A stretch of 64,000 nucleotides of DNA. Origin: Rhizobium sp. RU20A (GTDB lineage Bacteria > Pseudomonadota > Alphaproteobacteria > Rhizobiales > Rhizobiaceae). Below are positions 57,303-64,000 of the stretch, one piece after another; position 1 is the first letter of the stretch; the number at the start of each line of letters is the position of its first letter. A program made the translations under genes and the position numbers. Location: positions 62,001 to 126,000 of the forward strand of contig NZ_FTMB01000007.1 in assembly GCF_900155885.1 (NCBI RefSeq), read 5' to 3'. Under the pieces are notes generated by a model. That model was not told where the DNA came from. It made no database searches and was given only the letters and a program-made list of their open reading frames with translations.

Positions 57303-57752
57303 ATGAAGTTCAAGACTGCCCTCGCCGCGCTCGCGCTTACCGGCCTTGCCTCGGCCATCGGCTTTTCCACGGTTGTCGCGGCCGATTCGCCAATCGAAAT
57401 TCGTGAAGGCCTCATGAAGAAGACCGGTGCCGCCATGGGCGCACTGGCGGGTATCGCCAAGGGCGACAAGCCCTACGACGCCGACGTCGTGAAGGCATCG
57501 CTGACGACGATGTCCGAAGTCGGCAAGGACTTCCCGAACCACTTTCCGGAAGGCTCCGAGGCCGGCTCCGAAGCGAGCCCTGCGATCTGGAAGAATTTCG
57601 ATGACTTCAAGGCCAAGTCGGCGAAGCTCGCCTCCGATGCCGATGCCCTGCTCGCCCAGCTTCCGGCCGACCAGGCCGGCGTGAAGGCCGCCGTCGGCAC
57701 CATGGGCGCCAATTGCGGGAGCTGTCACGAGGTCTACCGCCTGAAGAAGTAA
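57303..57752 (+). CDS. Cytochrome c' (class II c-type cytochrome)
   Basis: 149 residues from the ATG at 57303. Signal peptide (MKFKTALAALALTGLASAIGFSTVVAA), a four-helix bundle (EIREGLMKKTGAAMGALAGIAKG, FDDFKAKSAKLASDADALL) and the C-terminal heme site CGSCHEVYRLKK (Cys138, Cys141, His142). Cytochromes c' are periplasmic and bind nitric oxide at the five-coordinate heme. The neighbouring superoxide dismutase and diheme cytochrome suggest a redox or NO protection region. The start follows a GGGAG. Confidence 0.92.
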   Translation: MKFKTALAALALTGLASAIGFSTVVAADSPIEIREGLMKKTGAAMGALAGIAKGDKPYDADVVKASLTTMSEVGKDFPNHFPEGSEAGSEASPAIWKNFDDFKAKSAKLASDADALLAQLPADQAGVKAAVGTMGANCGSCHEVYRLKK

Positions 57753-58293
57753 GGCCGTAGACCGGATCGCATCCACGCCAGGATGGCCGCCAACCTGCGG
57801 GGTGGCGGGCCTTTTGGTTATGGCTCTCCGAGTCACCCGCAGCCCTCGTTCGCAGGGCATGCACCGCACCATCCCGTCATCCTCGGGCTTGACCCGAGGA
57901 TCCACGGCCAAGCATGCGGAGGGCGGCATGGATCCTCGGGTCAAGCCCGAGGATGACGGCGGAATGGGCAGACGCATGGCGCAGGGGGCAGGTTGACGGA
58001 TGTATGCTTCACCGCGTGGCCGCGGGCCACAGGCGCAATCATCCTCGTCTGGAAGGCCCCCGTGTCTGCTGCGCGGCGGCGCCCCAAACGACGGCATCCC
58101 GCCCCACTGCCGTCATCCTCGGATCAAGCCCGAGGATGACGGCAATGGAACTGGAGCGTCGGAGGGGCGCCGGGAAGCCAACGGTGCGGGTGGATGGCGG
58201 CGCTGGGACCGAAGCGTCTGCGCCCACCTTGGCAAGCACGATAAACCAACCATCGGGCGGACAGCCCGCCCCCTGACTGAAAGGACCGCCGCC
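57753..58293. repeat. 541-nt region: terminator plus palindromic repeats
   Basis: A hairpin terminator for the cytochrome c' gene lies at about 57786-57816. Positions 57876-57904 and 57929-57957 are perfect 29-bp inverted arms, the same as at 49664-49749, and a single shorter palindrome lies at 58113-58143. No gene seen. Confidence 0.8.
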
Positions 58294-59208
58294 ATGGGTA
58301 TTCTCAAGACGCTTGCCAAGGGTGTGGTCGTGCTGGCCGTCGTCGGTGCGGGGGGCTTCTGGTTCCTGACGCGGCCCGACCCACAGCCGGCCGCCACCTG
58401 GGAAGGGCTCGGGCAACCGGATCTTGCCAATGGCGAGACGATCTTCTGGGCCGGAGGCTGCGTGAGCTGTCATGCGGCGCCCGGCGCAGAGGGCGATGCC
58501 AAGCTCGTTCTGTCCGGCGGACTTCCCCTGAAGAGCCCCTTCGGCACCTTCAACGTCCCCAACATCTCACCGGACGAGACGGCCGGCATCGGCGGATGGA
58601 CGCTTGCCCAGTTCGGCGATGCCATGACGCGCGGTGTGGGGCCCGGGGGCGAACACCTCTACCCCTCCTTCCCCTATGGCTCCTATGCGCGCATGACGCC
58701 GAAGGATATCAACGACCTCCACGGCTACATGCTGACCCTGCCGAAGAGCACCAATGTGGCGGCAGCGCATGACCTGCCCTTCCCGTTCAACATCCGCCTG
58801 CTGCTCGGCGGCTGGAAGCTGCTCTTTTTCACCGACAAGCCGCGCGTGACCGTCGATACGGCCAACCCTGTCATTGCCCGCGGGCAGTATCTGGTGGAAG
58901 GTCCCGGCCACTGCGGCGAATGCCACACGCCGCGCAATGCGCTCGGCGGCTTCGAAAGCGGCAAATGGCTGGCCGGCGCGCCCAATCCCGAGGGCCAGGG
59001 CACGATCCCCAACATCACGCCGGGGTCCGAGGCCATCGGCGGCTGGAGCGAGGGGGATATCGCCACCTACCTCGAGACAGGCTTTACCCCCGACTTCGAC
59101 AGTGTCGGCGGGTCCATGGTCGAGGTGCAGAAGAACATGGCGAAGCTGACGCCCGAGGACCGGCAGGCCATCGCCGCCTATCTCAAGGCCGTGCCGGCCG
59201 TGAAGTAA
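58294..59208 (+). CDS. Diheme c-type cytochrome
   Basis: 304 residues from the ATG at 58294. An N-terminal membrane anchor (TLAKGVVVLAVVGAGGFWFL), then two cytochrome c domains with CVSCH (56-60) and CGECH (207-211), and axial Met candidates. The architecture is that of the cytochrome subunits of alcohol, sorbose or aldehyde dehydrogenases, which have three hemes; here the third site is absent. It may pass electrons from periplasmic dehydrogenases to the oxidase. No partner dehydrogenase is adjacent, although gcd is in this window. Confidence 0.9.
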   Translation: MGILKTLAKGVVVLAVVGAGGFWFLTRPDPQPAATWEGLGQPDLANGETIFWAGGCVSCHAAPGAEGDAKLVLSGGLPLKSPFGTFNVPNISPDETAGIGGWTLAQFGDAMTRGVGPGGEHLYPSFPYGSYARMTPKDINDLHGYMLTLPKSTNVAAAHDLPFPFNIRLLLGGWKLLFFTDKPRVTVDTANPVIARGQYLVEGPGHCGECHTPRNALGGFESGKWLAGAPNPEGQGTIPNITPGSEAIGGWSEGDIATYLETGFTPDFDSVGGSMVEVQKNMAKLTPEDRQAIAAYLKAVPAVK

Positions 59209-59270
59209 GGTCCCCACCCGGCAGCGACGAGCGGCGCCGCCGGGAGGCTATCGCGATCACGCCATCGCTA

Positions 59271-59780
59271 TCACAGGGCCTGGAGATAGCGCATGCCGGT
59301 CACCGGCTGTGGGCGGAAGGCGAGGCCTTCGTAGAAGCGGTGCGCCTGGAAATTGCCCGTGGCGGCACCGACCGAGAGATAGGTGCACCCCATCTGGCTG
59401 GCGGTGCGGCGCGCGCAATCGATGAGATGCCGGCCGACGCCTTCGCCGCGATGGCCCTCAGCCACGAAGATCTGATGGATTTCCATGCCGCGGGCCGACA
59501 GATCCGCCCGGTAGAGCGGCGCAAGCAGGCAGTAGCCGACGATGCGGCCCGCCTTTTCCGCCACCAGCGCCGTCAGCCAGGGCCGCTCGCCAAAGAGATC
59601 GTCGGCAAGACGGGCAAGCTTGGTCTCGGCCTTGTCGCCGTGGAACGCGGCGTGGTCGGCAATGAGGGCGGACAGCGCCGGCACATCGGTGGCACGGGCG
59701 GGACGCAGGCGCAGCGTTTCCGGCAGAGCGGCTACGGTATCGTCCTCGCCGAGGGGCATCTGCAAAAGGGTGGCAGTCAT
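59271..59780 (-). CDS. GNAT family N-acetyltransferase
   Basis: 169 residues from the ATG at 59780 with AAGGAG 9 nt upstream. The acetyl-CoA loop reads EGHRGEGVGRHLIDCARR, with FQAHRFYEGLAF as the C-terminal strand-loop, and LPETLRLRPARATDVPALSALI at the N-terminus; family fold is clear. Substrate is unknown. Its 5' leader contains a short aromatic-rich peptide frame and a terminator-like hairpin, so expression may be controlled by attenuation. Confidence 0.9.
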   Translation of the reverse strand: MTATLLQMPLGEDDTVAALPETLRLRPARATDVPALSALIADHAAFHGDKAETKLARLADDLFGERPWLTALVAEKAGRIVGYCLLAPLYRADLSARGMEIHQIFVAEGHRGEGVGRHLIDCARRTASQMGCTYLSVGAATGNFQAHRFYEGLAFRPQPVTGMRYLQAL

Positions 59781-59809
59781 ATCATCAGGCTCCTTGGTTT
59801 TTTCGCCAG

Positions 59810-59850
59810 CGGGAGCCCTGAAACACGAAAGCCGCCCGATGGCGGCTCGT
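59810..59850 (-). promoter_or_regulatory. Attenuator hairpin in the GNAT gene leader
   Basis: On the minus strand AGCCGCC-ATCG-GGCGGCT is a 7-bp GC stem followed by TTCGTGTTT, fitting an intrinsic terminator. Upstream GGGAGCG (near 59866-59872) can instead pair with CGGGAGCCC-type sequence near 59810-59818, which would compete with it. It lies between the leader peptide frame and the GNAT start. Confidence 0.5.
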
Positions 59851-59872
59851 CGAACAAGATCGCGGCCGCTCC

Positions 59873-59923
59873 CTAGAGGAACGACCAAAAATACCGGGCG
59901 GTGGTTGCGGCACGTGCGATCAT
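59873..59923 (-). CDS. Putative leader peptide of 16 residues (aromatic-rich)
   Basis: ATG at 59923 gives MIARAATTARYFWSFL and a TAG stop. The run YFWSF (Tyr, Phe, Trp, Ser, Phe) just before the stop is what a ribosome-stalling attenuation peptide for phenylalanine or tryptophan would have, as with pheA or trpE leaders. No strong ribosome site is seen upstream, which lowers confidence. It precedes the hairpin at 59830-59847 and the GNAT gene. Confidence 0.5.
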   Translation of the reverse strand: MIARAATTARYFWSFL

Positions 59924-60060
59924 GGTGGGAGACAAACGCCTTTTGCGGGGGATTGTCAAGAGCCCCGGGACCCCGGCGCTGCGGCGATCCTCTCGCCCTC
60001 TGGCCTCGCCCAGTGGGGCCGCTATATTCCAGCGCAGGATCAACGCCCCCGGAGCTTTCC

Positions 60061-60843
60061 ATGACGTGGTCGGCCGCGCAGTATCTGAAGTTCGAGGACC
60101 AGCGCACCCGTCCGGCGCGCGATCTTCTCTCCGCCGTGCCGGATCTGCCGGAGGGGGCGATCTACGATCTCGGCTGCGGGCCGGCCAATTCCACGGCGCT
60201 GATCGTCGAGCGGTTCGGCGCCGCGCGGGTGACGGGCGTCGACACTGCGCCCGACATGCTCGCGGCGGCGGCCAAACGCCTGCCGGACTGCCGCTTCATC
60301 TGCGCCGATCTTTCCACCTGGGAGCCGGAGGCGCCGGCGGCGCTTTTCTTTGCCAATGCCGTGTTCCAGTGGGTGCCCGATACGCTGGAGGTGCTGGCCT
60401 GGCTGAGCGACCGGTTGCTGCCGGGCGGCGTTCTCGCCGTGCAAATGCCCGACAACCTCACCGAACCCTCCCACGCCGCCATGCGCGAGACGGCGGCCGA
60501 GGCCCGGTTTGCCGCACACCTTGCCGATGCGGAGCGGCTGCGCACGCCCATTCCGCCGCCGCGGCGCCTCTTCGAGCGGCTTGCCGGACCCGATCGGCAG
60601 GTGGATGTCTGGCACACGGTCTACAACCATCCGCTGGCCGATACGGATGCGATCGTCGAATGGGTGAAGGGCACGGGGCTGCGTCCCTTCCTGGAGCGGC
60701 TGCCGGCCGCGCTGGTGCCCGCCTTTACCGATGCCTATCGCGACCGGATCGCGATGAGCTATCCGGCGATGACGGACGGGCGGGTGCTGCTGCGTTTCCC
60801 GCGCCTGTTCCTGACGGTGCGCCGGATGCCGGAGACCCCCTGA
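60061..60843 (+). CDS. tam: Trans-aconitate 2-methyltransferase
   Basis: 260 residues. MTWSAAQYLKFEDQRTRPARD is the family's N-terminus, YDLGCGPANST the SAM-binding motif, and FFANAVFQWVPD, MPDNLTEPSHAAM, TPIPPPRR and the YNHPLADTDAIVEWVKGTGL stretch are diagnostic of Tam. It methylates trans-aconitate, a by-product inhibitor of aconitase, in the cytoplasm. All motifs are intact and the length is normal. Start at 60061. Confidence 0.94.
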   Translation: MTWSAAQYLKFEDQRTRPARDLLSAVPDLPEGAIYDLGCGPANSTALIVERFGAARVTGVDTAPDMLAAAAKRLPDCRFICADLSTWEPEAPAALFFANAVFQWVPDTLEVLAWLSDRLLPGGVLAVQMPDNLTEPSHAAMRETAAEARFAAHLADAERLRTPIPPPRRLFERLAGPDRQVDVWHTVYNHPLADTDAIVEWVKGTGLRPFLERLPAALVPAFTDAYRDRIAMSYPAMTDGRVLLRFPRLFLTVRRMPETP

Positions 60844-60932
60844 AAATCGGGAGGCAATGGGGCTGAAACCCCTGAAAACAGCCAGTTCCGGGCAAGTCTC
60901 GTTTGTTAGTCATGTCTCATCCGAGGAGAGAC

Positions 60933-61439
60933 ATGATGATCTCGACGAGCTACAACAGCGCATTTTCCATTGCCACCCTGTTTTCCAACAGGCGCGATCA
61001 GGTGCAGCCGCAGACCGCCGGGGACCGCCAATCGCCGCGTTTTGCCGATCAGTTCGGCGAAGAAGTGCCCTCCATCGGCAAGGACGAGGCGGACGGGACC
61101 TATTCGCCGCGCAACCTCTTTGTGCTCGCCGTCGAGGGCGAACCGGCCAAGAGCGGCGAGGACGAATCGCAGGCGCTGTTCGAGGATATCGCCCGCTATG
61201 CCCGGATGAGCCCGGCCGAACTGATCCGCGCCCAATACCTCTCTGATCACGATCTGACGGAAGAAAGCCTCAAGGCGCTGCCCGACGACGAGCGCCAGAA
61301 GATCGAGGCCGAGATCGTCGAGCAGGTGAAGAGCGAACTCGGCGCACCAAACCGCGCGACCGCCGCCCCCGTCGTCGCGCCGCAGCCGAGCAGCGAGCCG
61401 GATTTCATGACGCTGCTGGACCTCGCCAGCCGCGGGTGA
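60933..61439 (+). CDS. Conserved hypothetical protein (168 aa)
   Basis: 168 residues from the ATG at 60933; the next ATG (60936) is just behind and GAGGAG precedes both. The sequence begins MMISTSYNSAFSIATLF, continues with a polar acidic middle (FGEEVPSIGKDEADGTYSP), a helical part (LFEDIARYARMSPAELIRAQYL, LPDDERQKIEAEIVEQVKSEL) and a Pro/Ala-rich end before DFMTLLDLASRG. No family is recognised, but the pattern fits an acidic, partly disordered cytosolic protein. The stretch MSPAELIRAQYL may be a short conserved motif. Confidence 0.65.
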   Translation: MMISTSYNSAFSIATLFSNRRDQVQPQTAGDRQSPRFADQFGEEVPSIGKDEADGTYSPRNLFVLAVEGEPAKSGEDESQALFEDIARYARMSPAELIRAQYLSDHDLTEESLKALPDDERQKIEAEIVEQVKSELGAPNRATAAPVVAPQPSSEPDFMTLLDLASRG

Positions 61440-61527
61440 CCGGGTCAGTGTCGCCCTCGGACATCGGGGCCGCCTCAGGGCGGCTTTTTGCGTGCCATGC
61501 GGGTGGGACACATTCTCCATCATGAAT

Positions 61528-61655
61528 GCCCCTCACCCTGCCCTCTCCCCGAGGGGAGAGGGGTCTGCCACGCGCATGCCTGTCGATCGCAGCACTGTAC
61601 TTGCGGTACGGCCTTCTCCCCTCGGGGAGAAGGTGCCGGCAGGCGGATGAGGGGA
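61528..61655. repeat. RIME-like repeat pair
   Basis: CCCTCTCCCCGAGGGGAGAG and, about 75 nt on, CTTCTCCCCTCGGGGAGAAG followed by GTGCCGGCAGGCGGATGAGG. Same family as 10194-10670 and 14465-14515, here with two palindromes. Confidence 0.75.
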
Positions 61656-61671
61656 GCGTCCCGCCGGAACG

Positions 61672-61702
61672 AAAACGGGGCGGACCCCATGGCCCCGCCC
61701 CG
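61672..61702 (-). terminator. Terminator of the DUF2267-like gene
   Basis: On the minus strand CGGGGCGG pairs with CCGCCCCG (8 bp) and is followed by TTTT. About 28 nt after the stop of the gene ending at 61731. Confidence 0.6.
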
Positions 61703-61730
61703 CTCTCGCATCTTCGGAAAATCCGCCCGA

Positions 61731-62123
61731 TCAGACGAACTGGCTAAGGCCCGGAACCGAGGCCACGACCTCATCGACCACGTCGGAGCCGGCCTTTTCG
61801 CGGGCGTAGGCAATGGTTTCCTTGGCGAGGCCGGAGATTTCAGCCATGCCGAGGCCCTGGCTCATCAGCTGCTGGCCAAGCGCCATGACGCCGCCGCCGC
61901 CGAAGGCGGACATCAGGCCACCGAGCAGGCCGCCGCCACCGGAGCCTTCGCCATTGTACTTGGCGACGAGCTCGCTCGCGCCCGGGATGGCTTCGATCAT
62001 CTGGGCGACCGGGCCGTCAGCGGCTTCGCGCTGCAGGAAGCCGAGGATCATGCCTACGGCCTTTTCGGCCTTCTCCGGGCTGATGCCGATATTTTCGACG
62101 ACGCGGTTGACGAGTTCGCTCAC
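61731..62123 (-). CDS. DUF2267/DUF2780-like small protein
   Basis: 130 residues from a GTG at 62123 with GAGGAG 6 nt upstream; the longer frame has no such support. It reads SELVNRVVENIGISPEKAEKAVGMILGFLQREA, then AQMIEAIPGASELV, a Gly-rich linker (GEGSGGGGLLGGLMSAFGGGG) and helix MALGQQLMSQGLGMAEISGLAKETIAYAREKAG, ending VDEVVASVPGLSQFV. This matches the small DUF2267/DUF2780-type proteins of alphaproteobacteria, with internal repeat-like halves. The role is unknown. Confidence 0.7.
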   Translation of the reverse strand: MSELVNRVVENIGISPEKAEKAVGMILGFLQREAADGPVAQMIEAIPGASELVAKYNGEGSGGGGLLGGLMSAFGGGGVMALGQQLMSQGLGMAEISGLAKETIAYAREKAGSDVVDEVVASVPGLSQFV

Positions 62124-62419
62124 GGGTTTTCTCCTCGTAAATTGACGTTGACGTATGGGTAATTCATTCCGCTGCATCTGGCAATGTGGGGCCATCGACC
62201 GCGGCGCGAAAATCAGCCGGAAGGATCCTGTCATCGAAGGCTGGCGGATGACACTTACCTGCGACATTTGCGCCGGCAGGATGGCTGGCTGGAGGGTCCC
62301 GCGTCAATCCGCACAACGCTTGCCGACGGACAAAAGGACATGCCTTTCCAGCCGCTTTTCCTCTATAAGGGGGCGAACAGGCACGGGGCGCCGGCAGGAC
62401 CGGCCGCACAGGGAGACGC

Positions 62420-63982
62420 ATGCGCATGCTCGAGGAAGGCAAGCTCTATATCGGAACCAGCCGCAAGCCGGACGATACGCTCAACAAGCCCGAATATCTG
62501 GAGCTGAAGTTCGGCAACCGCCACGGCCTGATCACCGGCGCGACCGGTACCGGCAAGACGGTAACGCTCCAGGTGCTGGCCGAAGGCTTTGCGGCGGCCG
62601 GCGTTCCGGTGTTCTGCGCCGACATCAAGGGCGACCTTTCCGGCATTTCTGCCATGGGCGAGCCGAAGGATTTTCTGCTGAAGCGCGCCGAGCAGATCGG
62701 GCTTTCCGACTACGGCTTCAGCCAGTTCCCGGTGATCTTCTGGGATCTCTACGGCGAAAAGGGCCACCGCGTCCGCACCACCATGTCCGAGATGGGCCCG
62801 CTGCTGCTCTCGCGCCTCATGAATGCCACGGATGCGCAGGAAGGCGTGCTCAACATTGCCTTCAAGATCGCCGACGAGGGCAACCTGCCCTTGCTCGACC
62901 TCAAGGACCTGCAGGCGCTGCTCACCTATATGAGCGAGAACGCCTCGGCGCTGTCGGCCCAGTTCGGTCTCGTTTCCAAGGCCTCGGTCGGCTCGCTGCA
63001 GCGCGAGTTGCTGATCCTCGAGCAACAGGGTGCCCAGCACTTCTTCGGCGAGCCGGCGCTTGCCATTACCGACATCATGCGCACCGGCCATGACGGGCGC
63101 GGCGTGATTTCGGTGCTCGCGGCCGACAAGCTGATGATGAACCCGCGGCTCTACGCGACCTTCCTGCTTTGGCTGCTCTCCGAGCTCTTCGAGGAACTGC
63201 CGGAAGTGGGCGATCTCGACAAGCCGAAGCTGGTGTTCTTCTTCGACGAGGCGCATCTGCTCTTCAACGATGCGCCGAAGGTGCTGGTCGAGCGCGTCGA
63301 GCAGGTCGTGCGCCTCATCCGCTCCAAGGGCGTCGGCGTCTATTTCGTCACGCAGAACCCGCTGGATGTGCCGGAAACCATTCTCGCCCAGCTCGGCAAC
63401 CGGGTTCAGCATGCGCTGCGAGCCTATACGCCGCGCGAGCAGAAGGCAGTGAAGACGGCGGCGGACACCTTCCGGCCCAATCCGGATTTCGACTGCGCGA
63501 CCGTCATCACCACGCTCGGCACCGGCGAGGCCCTGGTCTCGACGCTGGAAGCCAAGGGTGCACCCTCGATGGTGGAGCGTACGCTGGTGCGCCCGCCGGA
63601 AGCCCGTGTCGGCCCGATCACCGAAGCCGAGCGCCAGCAGATTCTGTCGCAAAGCCCCGTCAGGGGCGTCTATGACGAGGACGTCGACCGGGAATCGGCC
63701 TACGAACTGTTGCAGGCCCGGGCCCAGAAGGCCGAGCAGGCCGCTCAGCTGGAGGCTGCCCGCGAGGCGGCGGAAGACGAGCGTGCCCAGGGCAGCCGCT
63801 GGACCCTGCCGGGCTTCGGCAATGACACGCCGGCGGAAACCGGCAGGACCACCCGCGGACGCGCCTCCGGCTACCAGCGCGAAACGATCGCCGAGGCGGC
63901 GATGAAGACGGTGGCGCGCACGGTGGCATCCTCGCTCGGCCGGGCTTTGATCCGCGGCATTCTCGGCAGTCTCAAGCGGTAA
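62420..63982 (+). CDS. DUF853 HerA/FtsK-like ATPase
   Basis: 520 residues; ATG at 62426 (MLEEGKLY) is an alternative start. Walker A GATGTGKT (40-47), [10 protein letters not shown], the Walker [11 protein letters not shown] with Asp-Glu, an arginine-rich sensor region and a [39 protein letters not shown] block typical of DUF853. Relatives of HerA hexameric ATPases. The C-terminal 130 residues are charged and probably disordered. A DNA-translocation or phage-defence role has been suggested for the wider family, but nothing else of such a system is next to it here. It is the last complete gene of the window. Confidence 0.92.
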   Translation: MRMLEEGKLYIGTSRKPDDTLNKPEYLELKFGNRHGLITGATGTGKTVTLQVLAEGFAAAGVPVFCADIKGDLSGISAMGEPKDFLLKRAEQIGLSDYGFSQFPVIFWDLYGEKGHRVRTTMSEMGPLLLSRLMNATDAQEGVLNIAFKIADEGNLPLLDLKDLQALLTYMSENASALSAQFGLVSKASVGSLQRELLILEQQGAQHFFGEPALAITDIMRTGHDGRGVISVLAADKLMMNPRLYATFLLWLLSELFEELPEVGDLDKPKLVFFFDEAHLLFNDAPKVLVERVEQVVRLIRSKGVGVYFVTQNPLDVPETILAQLGNRVQHALRAYTPREQKAVKTAADTFRPNPDFDCATVITTLGTGEALVSTLEAKGAPSMVERTLVRPPEARVGPITEAERQQILSQSPVRGVYDEDVDRESAYELLQARAQKAEQAAQLEAAREAAEDERAQGSRWTLPGFGNDTPAETGRTTRGRASGYQRETIAEAAMKTVARTVASSLGRALIRGILGSLKR

Positions 63983-64000
63983 GGCGCGTCCGGTCGCCGA

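Noticed and set aside
62420-63982. HerA-like ATPase as part of a HerA-SIR2 or HerA-nuclease defence system
   Set aside because: No nuclease, SIR2 or other defence partner lies beside it; the sequence fits the widespread housekeeping-type DUF853 family.

Overview
The window looks like a piece of an alphaproteobacterial chromosome from the Rhizobiaceae (Rhizobium, Ensifer, Shinella or Agrobacterium relatives). The evidence is high GC throughout, a MucR/Ros-type zinc-finger regulator, a seven-gene Mrp (Pha-like) antiporter operon, the dctB-dctD/dctA C4-dicarboxylate locus with a consensus sigma-54 promoter, DUF2336/DUF1491/DUF6456/DUF5330 proteins typical of Rhizobiales, and RIME-like palindromic intergenic repeats. 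The exact genus cannot be fixed from what I see. I see no rRNA or tRNA gene, CRISPR array, transposase or integrase.

Positions 1-11600 (minus strand) hold the head and head-tail part of a gene-transfer-agent (GTA)-like phage cluster: a first coiled-coil gene (possible small terminase), large terminase, GH19-type endolysin, portal, small membrane protein, prohead protease, HK97 major capsid protein, gp6-like connector, head-tail adaptor, DUF3168 protein and the start of the TP901-1-type tail tube gene, which runs off the window. Order and sizes fit RcGTA-like clusters, not an ordinary prophage. The cluster is interrupted by two toxin-antitoxin modules: a MntA/HepT (MNT/HEPN) pair on the opposite strand between capsid and connector, and a BrnT/BrnA pair between the DUF3168 and tail genes. 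A strong terminator hairpin follows brnA just before the tail gene. Repeat elements have invaded the cluster, including three in-frame 171-bp tandem copies inside the terminase reading frame. This TA-studded GTA is the most unusual part of the window.

Positions 11600-27400 carry envelope and regulatory genes: a YcgN-type cysteine-cluster protein, a PBP1A-type bifunctional transglycosylase/transpeptidase, a DUF1214/DUF1254 membrane-anchored pair, a DedA protein, small stress-type proteins, an SH3 exported protein, DUF2336, DUF1491, a peptidoglycan-binding membrane protein overlapping a PAS sensor kinase, DUF5330, SufE, a DUF6456 plus DnaA-C-like helix-turn-helix pair, and MucR.

Positions 27400-49500 carry the mnhABCDEFG Na+/H+ antiporter operon, msrB, a hemolysin III family protein, a Sel1-repeat/peptidoglycan-binding protein, a DksA/TraR-type zinc protein, UspA (with an FNR/FixK-type box upstream), a two-domain VOC protein, DUF2798, a LysR regulator, oligopeptidase B, a DUF2254 membrane protein, a membrane PQQ glucose dehydrogenase, a tandem HD-GYP protein and a zinc alcohol dehydrogenase.

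Positions 49800-64000 carry dctD-dctB divergent from dctA, a branched-chain-type aminotransferase, an iron-type superoxide dismutase, cytochrome c', a diheme cytochrome c, a GNAT acetyltransferase preceded by what looks like an aromatic-residue leader-peptide attenuator, trans-aconitate methyltransferase, two conserved hypotheticals and a DUF853 HerA-like ATPase.
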